Part shown: piece by piece, positions 1-6,797 of the stretch
How the letters are laid out: each line of letters starts with the position of its first letter
Numbering within the stretch: position 1 is the first letter of the stretch
Notes under the pieces: model-generated
Database searches by the model: none
Told to the model about the DNA's origin: nothing
Seen by the model: only the letters and a program-made list of their open reading frames with translations
Position numbers and translations under genes: made by a program
NCBI GenBank assembly: GCA_046094825.1
Contig: JBJTIF010000058.1
Coordinates: 1-13,335 of the forward strand
Source: JBJTIF01 sp046094825
Lineage (GTDB): Bacteria; Actinomycetota; UBA4738; HRBIN12
Reading direction: 5' to 3'
DNA: 13,335 bases

Positions 1-211
1 GCCGGGTGTCTACCCGAGGATCGTGCGGTCGACGAGCCCTGCACTTGACTTGAAGTTCCGGGTGATTCGGACGTACTGCACGAGTTTCGCGAACGGCGGA
101 AACGACAGAGCGAACTGCAAGAACTCGAGCAGCACGAAGACGGATGAGTACGTGTTCCAGATCACGCTCACGCTCGGAGCCATCACCGCGACGTACGACA
201 AGCAGGTGTGA
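1..211 (+). CDS. Probable type IV pseudopilin, C-terminal fragment (5' end outside window)
   Basis: The reading frame is open to the left edge of the window and encodes the last 69 residues of a protein, ending in TGA at 209-211. No start codon needs to be assumed; an internal GTG at 23 exists but the frame continues upstream of it. The fragment is polar, rich in Ser/Thr/Asn with alternating hydrophobic residues (the segment YVFQITLTLGAITATYD near the end), and carries two cysteines, as is common in globular C-terminal domains of extracellular pilin-like proteins. Its hallmark N-terminal helix would lie outside the window, so the assignment rests on context: its stop overlaps by one base (TGATG) the start of a PilW-like prepilin gene in a pilus assembly cluster. 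It may be a PilV/GspI-type minor pilin or another pseudopilin; this is inference. Confidence 0.6.
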   Translation, partial: PGVYPRIVRSTSPALDLKFRVIRTYCTSFANGGNDRANCKNSSSTKTDEYVFQITLTLGAITATYDKQV

Positions 212-864
212 TGCGCGGCGACCGCGGCGTCGGCCTCATCGAGCTCCTCGTCGTCATGAGCCTCACGACGCTCGCCCTCACGATGTTCGGGATGGCCTTC
301 TCCGCGATGCTGCGCACCTCGGACGCCTCGCGCGATATCGGCGCCGTGACCGATCAGGCCCGCCTCGCCCTCAACGAACTCGATCGGCAGATCCGGTTCG
401 GGTACTGGATCAAGCCGACGACGGTCGGGTGTGCGACGACGTGCCCCGCGATCAAGGTGTTGACGGTCGACAGGACCGGGGCACGGCAGTGCTGGGTCTG
501 GGCGATCGACGAGAGCAACGGGCGGCTCCTCAGCTACCACTTCCCGGCCTCGGTGAACCGTCCGGTGCCCTCGCTCACGATGTTCGGCAACCCGGGCAAC
601 GGGGGCTGGCACCTCGCCGCCGGCCCGGAGGAGACCAGCGTGAGCGACGAGGTGGCGATCGATCCGGCCTCCGATCTCGCGGTCGTCGCCGGCTCGCTCG
701 TGAAGCCCCTGAACGCGGCGACGTTCGAGCGCGCCTCGTACTACCTCTCGGCGAGCGCCACCCTCGTCATCGCGAAGCCGGGCCGACCCAACGTGACGCT
801 CACCTTCGACATGAGCGTCCGAAACCAGTGGGTCGGCGCTCAATACGCGAGCGAGTGCGGATGA
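211..864 (+). CDS. PilW-like type IV minor prepilin
   Basis: A 217-residue protein with a textbook class III signal. A short basic leader ends at Gly6, followed by VGLIELLVV with Glu at mature position +5 (residue 11), the signature recognised by prepilin peptidase. A hydrophobic helix runs over about residues 7-30. After it, the stretch around residues 43-66 (DIGAVTDQARLALNELDRQI) resembles the alpha1-C region of PilW/PulJ-type proteins. The remaining globular part is beta-rich and has four cysteines (74, 78, 94, 216), which could form two disulfides outside the cell. The ATG at 211 overlaps the preceding stop by one base; a GTG at 208 directly before it is an alternative start. The stop TGA (862-864) again overlaps the next ATG by one base, so translation is probably coupled through the pilin genes. 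The protein would be inserted in the membrane and incorporated into, or prime, the pilus. Confidence 0.85.
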   Translation: MRGDRGVGLIELLVVMSLTTLALTMFGMAFSAMLRTSDASRDIGAVTDQARLALNELDRQIRFGYWIKPTTVGCATTCPAIKVLTVDRTGARQCWVWAIDESNGRLLSYHFPASVNRPVPSLTMFGNPGNGGWHLAAGPEETSVSDEVAIDPASDLAVVAGSLVKPLNAATFERASYYLSASATLVIAKPGRPNVTLTFDMSVRNQWVGAQYASECG

Positions 865-2408
865 TGCGGCACCTCCGCCTCCGCGCCCATCGCGACGATG
901 GTCTCGCACTCGTGGTCGCCCTCGTCGTCACGCTCCTCGTGTTCCTCCTCACGACCGCCATCCTCGCCGATGCGTTCCACAACGTCGTGGGCAGCGCGAA
1001 CGCCCGGGAGCGGCTGACGGCGATCAACGCCGCGGAGGCCGGTGTCTCGTGGTACTCGCGTGCGCTCGAGTCGAGCGGGTTGAACGGCCTGCGGTCAGCG
1101 CCGAACTGGAGCGGCGGTGGCAACCTCTACACGTCGAGCACGAAGACCGTCTCCGGATCGCCGGGGACGGGGACGTTCACCCTCACGGCTCGGTACTGGC
1201 GGTCCTACACCGCCGCGACGGGCGCCCTCGCGGATACGCCGTGCGCGAGTCCCTGCCTCACGTTCCAGCAGTTCGACAGCACGACCGCGCCGGCGCAGTT
1301 CTGGGTCGAACTCACGTCGGCGGGTTCATCCGGCGGGGTGACGCGGACGGTCCGCACGGTCATGGAGCTCCGCCCGCTCCACGCGACGCTGCAGGGTGCG
1401 TTCGCGGGGATCTTCATCTGCGAGCTCGGGAACCGCTTCACGATCACCGGCCCCTACGCCGACCTCTACCTCCTCGGTGACGGGTTGAACGGCGCGGGAT
1501 GCCCGACCGACTCGCTCCGGGTCACGAGCGGGCAGTTCACGACGACCGGCAGCGTCTACGTCGTGAACGGGAGCGCCTACCTCACGAACACCTCGAAGAT
1601 CGACGGCAGCCTCTGGGCGAAGGGACCGATCACCCTCGGCTCGGGGGGCGAGGCGCGGCGATCCGGTCGGGGGAGCGCGGCGCAGTGCTCGTCGCAGGTG
1701 AACGCGCAGGTCCTCGTGTGCGGCGACGTCACGTCGCTCGATGCCGAACCCGAGCTCTTCAACACCGCGATGGTGCTCGGCATCTTCGGCCAGTGCGTCG
1801 GGTGCGCGCTTCCGGAGCTCACGTTCCCGCAGATCACGACGACCGATGCGCTCGCGACCTTCCCCTGGACGAACGGCGGTGCGCTCTCCTCGGCGACGCT
1901 CACGACGAACACCGCGTCGGCGTCGCAGCTCTACCACACGGGTCCCGCGTACCCGGGCTGCTCGCGGTTCCAGATGGCGAAGGGCACCCTCTACCTGCGC
2001 AACGACACCGCGATCATCTCCGGGTGCGGCTTCGAGTTCGGCGGCCGGGTCGAGATCCGCCCGGCCGCCGGCGTGACGACGACCCCGACCCTCTACCTCA
2101 TCACCGGGTACTCCGCGGCCGAATGTGCCACCGACCCGGATCCGGCGAAGGCCTCGACGCCGTTGGATGGGCGGGACATCGTGTTCCAGCAGAACTTCGA
2201 TGCAACCGCCGTCCGGATGTTCATCTACACCCCCTGCAAGCTCATCTTCACGAACCAGACGAACCTCACCGGCCAGCTCATCGCACGTACGCTCTACGCG
2301 CAGGGGCGGTCGACGATCAACACGACGGACCTCCTCGGGCTCTCCGGCAATCAGCCGGGCCCGGTCAGCGGGTTCCAGGTCCGCGTCCTGAACCTCCGCG
2401 AGCTCTAG
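864..2408 (+). CDS. Large PilX-like minor pilin, cysteine-rich, beta-solenoid-like ectodomain
   Basis: A 514-residue protein. The N-terminus has a short basic leader to Gly13, then a hydrophobic helix (about residues 14-36, LALVVALVVTLLVFLL). Position +5 after the Gly is Val, not Glu. Lack of Glu5 is known for many PilX and GspK/PulK minor pilins. Residues 50-60 (RLTAINAAEAGV) match the conserved AAEAG segment after the helix in PilX_N proteins. The long ectodomain has repeated short beta-strand-like segments (about 190-260 and 370-490). A C-terminal stretch (448-490: VRMFIYTPCKLIFTN, then NLTGQLIARTLYAQG) resembles the polymer/solenoid-like tail often found in PilX-like proteins of Gram-positives and Chloroflexota. 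Twelve cysteines (127, 131, 186, 213, 275, 286, 311, 314, 366, 388, 421, 458) all lie outside the membrane helix. It is far longer than typical PilX (about 170-200 aa), so an adhesin-like tip role is possible. An ATG at 861 is an alternative start. Confidence 0.8.
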   Translation: MRHLRLRAHRDDGLALVVALVVTLLVFLLTTAILADAFHNVVGSANARERLTAINAAEAGVSWYSRALESSGLNGLRSAPNWSGGGNLYTSSTKTVSGSPGTGTFTLTARYWRSYTAATGALADTPCASPCLTFQQFDSTTAPAQFWVELTSAGSSGGVTRTVRTVMELRPLHATLQGAFAGIFICELGNRFTITGPYADLYLLGDGLNGAGCPTDSLRVTSGQFTTTGSVYVVNGSAYLTNTSKIDGSLWAKGPITLGSGGEARRSGRGSAAQCSSQVNAQVLVCGDVTSLDAEPELFNTAMVLGIFGQCVGCALPELTFPQITTTDALATFPWTNGGALSSATLTTNTASASQLYHTGPAYPGCSRFQMAKGTLYLRNDTAIISGCGFEFGGRVEIRPAAGVTTTPTLYLITGYSAAECATDPDPAKASTPLDGRDIVFQQNFDATAVRMFIYTPCKLIFTNQTNLTGQLIARTLYAQGRSTINTTDLLGLSGNQPGPVSGFQVRVLNLREL

Positions 2409-3185
2409 GTGCCGCTCCCGGCGCTCGTCGCCGTCGCCGCGTTGTTCGGGTCGTTCTGGGGGTCGTTCGCGGGGGTCCTCGTCGCCCGCGTGCCGACCGG
2501 GGGCGACGCGGTCCGGGGGCGGTCGCGATGCGACGCGTGCGGCGGAGTCCTCGGGTGGCGCGACCTCGTCCCGATCGTCTCGTGGGTCGTCCATCGCGGT
2601 CGATGTCGTCTCTGCGGCGCATCGGTGTCGTCCCGATGGACCTGGATCGAGGTCGCGACCGCGGCATCGTTCGCGCTCATCGCGGCCGTCGTCGCCGATC
2701 CATGGCGCCTCGCGCTCCTCGCGCCCTTCGCGGCGATCCTGCTCGCGCTCACGCTCATCGATCTCGAGCACCGTCGGCTGCCGAACGCGATCGTGTACCC
2801 CTCCGTCATCGTCGCCGCGATCTACATCCTGATCGCGCGCGCGCTCGGGGGCGGGCTCGACCCCGCGGGGGCGGCGGTCGGTCTCGTCCTGTACGGCGGC
2901 ACGCTGCTGCTCATCGCCCTCGTCTCGCGGGGCGGGATGGGCGTCGGTGACGTGAAGCTCGCCGGGCTCATCGGCCTCGTCGTGGGCGCCGTCGATCTCC
3001 CCTCGGTGGGGGTCGCCGCCGGCGCGGCGTTCCTCTTCGGCGGCGTCGCGGGCATCGTAGCCCTCCTGCGCGGGGCGGACCGACGGAGCGCGTTGCCCTT
3101 CGGTCCGATGCTCGCCGCCGGGGCGCTCGTCGCCGTGCTCGTGGGACCCTCGCTCGCCGACGCCTACCTCGGACTCCTCGCGTGA
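2409..3185 (+). CDS. pilD: Type IV prepilin leader peptidase / N-methyltransferase
   Basis: A 258-residue polytopic membrane protein that cleaves the leader of prepilins after Gly and methylates the new N-terminus. Features in order: an N-terminal GSFWGSFAGVLVARVP motif (residues 14-29); a cytoplasmic zinc-binding domain with two CxxC pairs (C41/C44 and C66/C69) between GDAVRGRSR and SSRWTWIE; the first catalytic aspartate D118 in LIDLEHRRLPN; the second, D181, in the GMGVGD motif (177-182 region); and a conserved LPFGPMLAAG segment near 229-238. Several hydrophobic helices fill the rest. Length and both domains are complete, so it should be bifunctional. The GTG start directly follows the stop of the PilX-like gene with no gap, consistent with translational coupling. 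Its presence next to two or three prepilin genes gives the enzyme its likely substrates. Confidence 0.96.
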   Translation: MPLPALVAVAALFGSFWGSFAGVLVARVPTGGDAVRGRSRCDACGGVLGWRDLVPIVSWVVHRGRCRLCGASVSSRWTWIEVATAASFALIAAVVADPWRLALLAPFAAILLALTLIDLEHRRLPNAIVYPSVIVAAIYILIARALGGGLDPAGAAVGLVLYGGTLLLIALVSRGGMGVGDVKLAGLIGLVVGAVDLPSVGVAAGAAFLFGGVAGIVALLRGADRRSALPFGPMLAAGALVAVLVGPSLADAYLGLLA

Positions 3186-3194
3186 GCCCTCTGC

Positions 3195-3200
3195 TATCGT
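3195..3200 (+). promoter_or_regulatory. Possible extended -10 element before pilM
   Basis: TATCGT preceded by TGC gives an extended -10 (TGnTAnnnT) ten bases after the pilD stop. No convincing -35 box lies 16-18 bases upstream. Transcription from here would start near 3207 and leave a leader of about 44 nt before pilM, so pilMNO could be expressed separately from the pilin genes. Supported by the same TAnnnT motif before several other genes in the window, but it remains a short-motif prediction. Confidence 0.35.
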
Positions 3201-3211
3201 CGCGCCGCGCC

Positions 3212-3229
3212 GCCGGTCCGCCGACCGGC
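3212..3229 (+). repeat. Perfect inverted repeat in the pilM leader
   Basis: GCCGGT (3212-3217) and ACCGGC (3224-3229) form a six-base-pair stem with a six-base loop. It lies between the possible -10 and the ribosome binding site of pilM. There is no T-tract, so it is not a classical intrinsic terminator. It may be a leader hairpin, an operator, or attenuate readthrough from pilD; short GC-rich repeats also arise by chance. Confidence 0.35.
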
Positions 3230-3237
3230 CCGATACC

Positions 3238-3241
3238 GGAG
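3238..3241 (+). promoter_or_regulatory. Ribosome binding site of pilM
   Basis: GGAG (followed by CGGG) ends nine bases before the ATG at 3251. Together with the MAKTNVGLDIGS N-terminus typical of PilM this fixes the start. It is one of the few clear Shine-Dalgarno sites in the window; most other genes are coupled by overlap or appear leaderless. Confidence 0.5.
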
Positions 3242-3250
3242 CGGGACTAG

Positions 3251-4354
3251 ATGGCGAAGACGAACGTCGGGCTCGACATCGGATCCACGGCGGTCCGGAT
3301 CGCGCAGGTGTCCGATGGCGATCGCGCGGCCGTCCAGCGGCTCGGACAGGTTCCGCTGCCGCTCGGCGCCGTCGAGGGCGGCGAGGTCCGGCGTCCCGAC
3401 CTCGTCACCGACGCGATCGGCCGTCTCCTCGAGGTGAGCGGGATCTCCCAGAAGGAGGTCTGGCTCGGGATCGAGTCGGCGCGCATGGTCGTCCGCCAGG
3501 TGGACGTGCCGTGGCTCCCCGAGAAGGAACTCCGCGATGCGCTCGCCTTCCAGGCGCAGGACTTCATCCCGATGGACGCCGAGGATGCCGTCCTCGACTG
3601 CATCCTCGGTGAGGAGGTCCTCATCGACGGGCAGCGCTTGCAGCGGCTGCTCCTCGTCGCGGTGCACCGGAGCGCGGTGAACGCCTCGATCGAAGCCGTC
3701 GAGGACGCAGGGCTCCTGCCGATCGGGGTAGACGCCTCGCCGTTCGCCGCCGTGCGCGCGACGGCGACGGGCGACCCGTCCGAGGCCCGTGCGCTCGTCG
3801 ACATCGGCGGCCACATCACCTCCGTGATCCTCCACCGCGGGACGCAGGTGCGGCTCGTCCGCATCCTCCCGATCGGTGGCCGCAACGTGACGACGACGAT
3901 CGCGCGCAACCTCGGCATCGAGGAGCCGGCGGCCGAGCTCCTGAAGCGCGGGGAGACCGATCCGCTCACCCCCGAGGCGCTCGACCGCACCAGGAGCCGT
4001 CAGGCCGCGCTCGACGGCGCCCGTCCGCTCGTCGAGGACATCGCGTCGACGATCGAGTTCTCGATGCGGCAGGAGGCCGACTTCGACGTCCGGCGCATCG
4101 TCCTCACCGGTGGCGGCTCGCACCTCGACGGGCTCACCGAGCTCCTCGACGAGCGGATCCACCTCCCCGTCGAGCGCGCGTCGGTGTTCGGTCGGGCGCG
4201 CTCGCGGCTCGCACCGGAGCTCGGCGCGATGGTCGAGGCGGGCGGGAGCTTCTCCGTCGCGATCGGCCTCGCCCTCGAGGGCGTGGTCGATGAGACGAAG
4301 GGTCGTCCCGCGAAGCCGTCGCGCCGTGCCCGGAAGGAGGCGGCCGCGTCGTGA
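3251..4354 (+). CDS. pilM: Type IV pilus assembly ATPase-fold protein PilM
   Basis: A 367-residue actin-like (FtsA/MreB fold) cytoplasmic protein that binds nucleotide and the N-terminal peptide of PilN, linking the inner-membrane alignment complex to the motor. Visible motifs are the phosphate-1 loop VGLDIGSTAVRIAQV (6-20), the PilM-typical FIPMDAEDAVLD segment (105-116), the phosphate-2 motif ALVDIGGHITSVIL (181-194), ILPIGGRNVT (205-213), and the adenosine motif IVLTGGGSHLDGL (283-295). Length agrees with the family (about 350). The C-terminal 20 residues are a basic, low-complexity tail. The stop TGA overlaps the GTG start of pilN by four bases (GTGA), the usual pilM-pilN-pilO order. PilM is normally cytoplasmic and depends on PilN for membrane localisation. 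Confidence 0.95.
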   Translation: MAKTNVGLDIGSTAVRIAQVSDGDRAAVQRLGQVPLPLGAVEGGEVRRPDLVTDAIGRLLEVSGISQKEVWLGIESARMVVRQVDVPWLPEKELRDALAFQAQDFIPMDAEDAVLDCILGEEVLIDGQRLQRLLLVAVHRSAVNASIEAVEDAGLLPIGVDASPFAAVRATATGDPSEARALVDIGGHITSVILHRGTQVRLVRILPIGGRNVTTTIARNLGIEEPAAELLKRGETDPLTPEALDRTRSRQAALDGARPLVEDIASTIEFSMRQEADFDVRRIVLTGGGSHLDGLTELLDERIHLPVERASVFGRARSRLAPELGAMVEAGGSFSVAIGLALEGVVDETKGRPAKPSRRARKEAAAS

Positions 4355-4932
4355 GGGTGAACCTCCTCCCACCCGAGGTCCGCCGCGCGCGGCGTGATGC
4401 CGGCATCCTCCGCCGGATCCGTTTCGCCGGGTTCGCCGTGCTCCTGCTCCTCGGTGGGCTCTACGCGATCCGCACGGCGGAGGTGTTCTTCCTCCGCGGC
4501 GACCTCGATGATCTCCGCGCGCAGCAGGCGACGGTCCAGGTGCAGCTCCAGGAGCTCGCCGAGGTCGCCGCCGCGCGCGACGCCGTCGTCGCGGGCCGCG
4601 CCCTCGGCGCGCAGCTGCTGCGGGGAGAGGTGTCGTGGTCCTCGCAACTCCTCGAACTCTCTCAGGCGATCCCCAGCGGGTTCACGCTCTCGTCCATGAA
4701 CGGCTCGGTGACGTCCGGGGATGTCCCGGGCCTCGTGGGGACCGTCACGTTCTCGGCCATCTCCCGCGACTTCGTGCCGACCCAGACGTGGCTCGTACGG
4801 ATCGCCGCGCAGGAGGGCTGGACGAACGCGTGGGTCTCCTCGATCGCCGCGGAGGAAGGCTCGTACGCGGTGAGCGGGTCCTTCGACCTCACACCCGAGG
4901 CGATCGCTCCGCGGGGACGGGGCACCGCGTGA
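4351..4932 (+). CDS. pilN: Type IV pilus inner-membrane assembly protein PilN
   Basis: A 193-residue bitopic membrane protein. The N-terminus begins MRVNLLPPEVRR, the invariant cytoplasmic NLLP motif that docks into PilM. A single transmembrane helix follows (about 24-41, RFAGFAVLLLLGGLYAI), then a coiled-coil-like helix (about 50-85) and a ferredoxin-like extracytoplasmic domain (about 95-180, including IPSGFTLSSMNGS and a WLVRIAAQEGWTNAWVSSI segment) typical of PilN/GspL. The start at GTG 4351 overlaps the pilM stop by four bases. GTG 4357 is in frame, but using it would delete only two residues. PilN and PilO form heterodimers that transmit signals between the cytoplasmic motor and the pilus. 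In an organism without an outer-membrane secretin the periplasmic domain would act at the membrane/cell-wall interface. Confidence 0.9.
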   Translation: MRVNLLPPEVRRARRDAGILRRIRFAGFAVLLLLGGLYAIRTAEVFFLRGDLDDLRAQQATVQVQLQELAEVAAARDAVVAGRALGAQLLRGEVSWSSQLLELSQAIPSGFTLSSMNGSVTSGDVPGLVGTVTFSAISRDFVPTQTWLVRIAAQEGWTNAWVSSIAAEEGSYAVSGSFDLTPEAIAPRGRGTA

Positions 4933-5501
4933 GGCGCAATCCGCTCATCGTCGGGTTCGCGATCCTCGCCGGCCTCGGGCTCTTCCTCCTCCTCGTGGTC
5001 ATCCCGCGGGGCAACGAGGTGGCGTCGGTCCGCACCGAGATCGACGCCGCGCAGCAGGAGCTCGCGGCGCTCGAGGCCGACGTCGCGGCGCTCGAGGCGG
5101 CGAAGGAGGCGGGGACGGCAGCGGCCGATCTCGCCGCGATCCGTGCGGCACTTCCGCCCACCCCCGAGCTCCCGGAACTCCTCGCCGCGCTCCAGGCTGC
5201 CGCCACGGAGGCGAACGTCAGCCTGAGCTCGATCGCCCCCGGCGCCCCATCGCCCTCGGCCGCCGGGTCGGCGTCGGTGATCCCGCTCTCGATCACGGTC
5301 TCCGGTGATTACTTCGCGCTCGCACGCTTCCTGTTCGACCTCGAGACCCAGCCCCGCATCACGCGGGTCGCCTCGGTGTCCATCACCGGAGGTGGGGAGT
5401 CCGGCGCCCTCGCGATGCAGGTGAACGCCGAGGTCTACACGACCGACCTGAGCGCCGGCCCCGGATCGGACCCGGCGCCGGGTGCGGAGGTCGGCGCGTG
5501 A
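4929..5501 (+). CDS. pilO: Type IV pilus inner-membrane assembly protein PilO
   Basis: A 190-residue protein starting at GTG 4929, which overlaps the pilN stop by four bases (GTGA). Upstream in-frame sequence belongs to pilN in another frame and is not PilO-like. It has a transmembrane helix near residues 6-25, then a coiled coil (about 30-62) with two near-identical heptads, ELAALEA and DVAALEA, encoded by a 16-base repeat 21 bases apart (5062-5077 and 5083-5098). The following LPPTPELPELL segment (75-85) and the domain with ITVSGDYFALARFLFDLETQ (122-141) and PRITRVASVSI are characteristic of PilO, where a ferredoxin-like fold pairs with PilN. The last about 20 residues are a Pro/Gly/Ala-rich tail. 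Next downstream is a small membrane protein, again with GTGA overlap. Confidence 0.92.
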   Translation: MRRNPLIVGFAILAGLGLFLLLVVIPRGNEVASVRTEIDAAQQELAALEADVAALEAAKEAGTAAADLAAIRAALPPTPELPELLAALQAAATEANVSLSSIAPGAPSPSAAGSASVIPLSITVSGDYFALARFLFDLETQPRITRVASVSITGGGESGALAMQVNAEVYTTDLSAGPGSDPAPGAEVGA

Positions 5502-5734
5502 ACCTGAGCGGCCGCGAACGGAAGCTCCTCATCGCGCTCGGTGTCGTCGTGGTGCTCCTCGCCGTGTGGTTCCTGTTCCTCCGCCCGAGCTCCGAGCCGA
5601 TCGTCATCGAGGAGATCCTGCCGTCGGTCACCCCGAGCGCGGTCGTCACCCCGGATGCGCCGGGAACCCCCGGCGCGATCGGCTCGCCGACGTTCGTCGT
5701 GCCGGCCGGAGCCCGCGACCCGTTCAAGGCCTGA
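5498..5734 (+). CDS. Small bitopic membrane protein, minimal PilP/GspM-like last gene of pilus operon
   Basis: A 78-residue protein starting at GTG 5498, overlapping the pilO stop by four bases. The N-terminus (NLSGRERKLLIALGVVVVLL) resembles GspM, which also has a short RER-containing cytoplasmic tip and one transmembrane helix (here about 9-28, ending FLFLRP). The rest is a Ser/Thr/Pro/Val-rich linker without clear secondary structure, ending in GARDPFKA. An RDPF or NPF motif in this position is known from PilP and GspC, which bind PilN/PilO and a secretin. The globular HR domain of PilP is absent; the protein stops at the motif. The operon position argues strongly for a role in the PilMNO complex, but the exact family is uncertain. 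It could be a degenerate PilP or a lineage-specific stabiliser. Confidence 0.7.
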   Translation: MNLSGRERKLLIALGVVVVLLAVWFLFLRPSSEPIVIEEILPSVTPSAVVTPDAPGTPGAIGSPTFVVPAGARDPFKA

Positions 5735-5762
5735 CGTCCCCGGCCGCGTCCGCGGTCGCCCG

Positions 5763-5768
5763 TACGAT
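5763..5768 (+). promoter_or_regulatory. -10 element of leaderless promoter for the nuclease gene
   Basis: TACGAT (TAnnnT consensus) is followed by six bases and then the GTG start at 5775. A transcript from this element would begin at or next to the start codon. It lies in the only 40-base gap between the pilus operon and the nuclease. An eight-base palindrome (ACGATCGT, 5764-5771) overlaps it. No -35 box is evident. Confidence 0.5.
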
Positions 5769-5774
5769 CGTCGC

Positions 5775-6776
5775 GTGGAGATCCCCGCGGACCTCGTCCT
5801 CGCGCCGGAGCAGGAACGCACGCTCCGTCAGCTCATCGGGCTCGACGAGCGGCCGGCCTACGACCCGAGCATCGCGGAGGACCTCCGCGACCGCCTCGTC
5901 GCGGGCATCGGCGATCGGACGACGCCGGGCGGGGTGTGGATCGGCAAGACCCGGGTCACCGAGTGGGCGCAGTGCGAGGGCCTCCTCGCGGCCGATCTCC
6001 ACGACGAGCTGCCGGAGTTCGAGCACGACGAGAAGAGCGCCATCGGCGCGGTCCTCCACCGGGCGATCCAGGCCGACGTCGAACTCCTCGGACCCTCGCG
6101 CGGCGACGGTTCGGAGCGCGTCTTCTGCGCGTACGCCGTCGAGCGGCTCACCGTCGGGGAGAAGGCCGACGAGGCGTTCGCGGCCTACTGGACCGCCTGC
6201 GCAGAGGACGAGCGCGCGCGGGTCCTCGCCTCCGCGCAGGCGCTGCTCGCGACGTTCCGCAGGATCTTCCCGCCGCTCGGCGCGCTCCGCCAGACGCTGA
6301 AGCCCTCGGCGGAGTTCCGGGTGAAGGCGACGCTCGGCACGGACGTCGTGCGGATGTCCGGAGTCGTCGACCTCGCGCTCGGGGCGGCGGAAGCGCCGCC
6401 GAAGGGCGACGGACCACCGCCTCCGCCGCGCGCGACCCGGCTCCTCATCGATCACAAGACCGGCGGCGCGTACCGCGACCACGTCGAGGATCTCCGCTTC
6501 TACGCGCTCCTCCACACGCTGCACCGAGGCGCCCCGCCGTACCGGATCGCGTCGTACTACGCCGGGTCGGGCGAGTGGCAGGCCGAGGACATCGCGTACG
6601 AGATCCTCGAGCACGCCGCCGATCGCGCGGCCTCGGCCGCCCGGCGCGCGATCGACCTCCTCGAGGGCGACGAGCCCGAGCTCCGCGCGGGGCCGTGGTG
6701 CGGGTGGTGCCCGCGGGCCGCCGGCTGCCCCGCGCGCGCGGCGGCCGACGCCGCCGGCGCGGCGCCGACCGCCTGA
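5775..6776 (+). CDS. RecB/Cas4-like PD-(D/E)XK nuclease with Fe-S cluster cysteines
   Basis: A 333-residue protein. Nuclease motifs in order: GAVLHRAIQAD (91-101) with the conserved His95 of RecB-family motif I; a beta strand AEFRVKA with E180; MSGVVDLAL with D199; LLIDHKTGGA with D226 and K228 as the D...xK metal/catalytic pair; and RFYALLHTL (241-249), corresponding to the QxxxY-type helix of RecB nucleases. One cysteine near the N-terminus (C67 in VTEWAQCEGL) and three near the C-terminus (C309, C312, C318 in WCGWCPRAAGC) reproduce the 1+3 pattern that binds a [4Fe-4S] cluster in Cas4 and AddB. A Pro/Gly-rich insertion at 205-219 is unusual. The GTG at 5775 fits the -10 element six bases upstream; extending the frame upstream would overlap the pilus operon. 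There are no helicase or cas genes nearby. Role in DNA repair or processing is inferred, substrate unknown. Confidence 0.85.
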   Translation: MEIPADLVLAPEQERTLRQLIGLDERPAYDPSIAEDLRDRLVAGIGDRTTPGGVWIGKTRVTEWAQCEGLLAADLHDELPEFEHDEKSAIGAVLHRAIQADVELLGPSRGDGSERVFCAYAVERLTVGEKADEAFAAYWTACAEDERARVLASAQALLATFRRIFPPLGALRQTLKPSAEFRVKATLGTDVVRMSGVVDLALGAAEAPPKGDGPPPPPRATRLLIDHKTGGAYRDHVEDLRFYALLHTLHRGAPPYRIASYYAGSGEWQAEDIAYEILEHAADRAASAARRAIDLLEGDEPELRAGPWCGWCPRAAGCPARAAADAAGAAPTA

Positions 6777-6791
6777 CCCGTCCGGCCGCGG

Positions 6792-6797
6792 TATCGT
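6792..6797 (+). promoter_or_regulatory. -10 element before ccr, overlapped by a 10-base palindrome
   Basis: TATCGT matches the TAnnnT pattern seen before other genes here. The perfect palindrome GTCGCGCGAC (6796-6805) overlaps its 3' end and the expected transcription start, which is a plausible operator position. Unlike its neighbours this promoter leaves a leader of about 27 nt that contains a strong Shine-Dalgarno sequence. Confidence 0.4.

Noticed and set aside
144..863. Upstream extension of the PilX-like frame
   Set aside because: It overlaps the well-supported PilW-like gene and is low-complexity; the hydrophobic signal region lies right after the ATG at 864.
1326..2771. Long open frames on the minus strand opposite the PilX-like and pilD genes
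   Set aside because: They are Arg/Glu/Pro-rich, show no recognisable domains and mirror the codon structure of the real plus-strand genes; such antisense frames are common in very GC-rich DNA.
5744..5755. CCGCG-TC-CGCGG inverted repeat after the pilus operon as a terminator
   Set aside because: The loop is only two bases and there is no T-tract; similar GC palindromes are frequent in this composition, so it is not strong enough to call.
5775..6776. CRISPR-associated Cas4 assignment for the nuclease
   Set aside because: There are no other cas genes or repeat arrays in the window and the protein is longer than typical Cas4 (about 200 aa); a general RecB/Cas4-like nuclease is the safer call.
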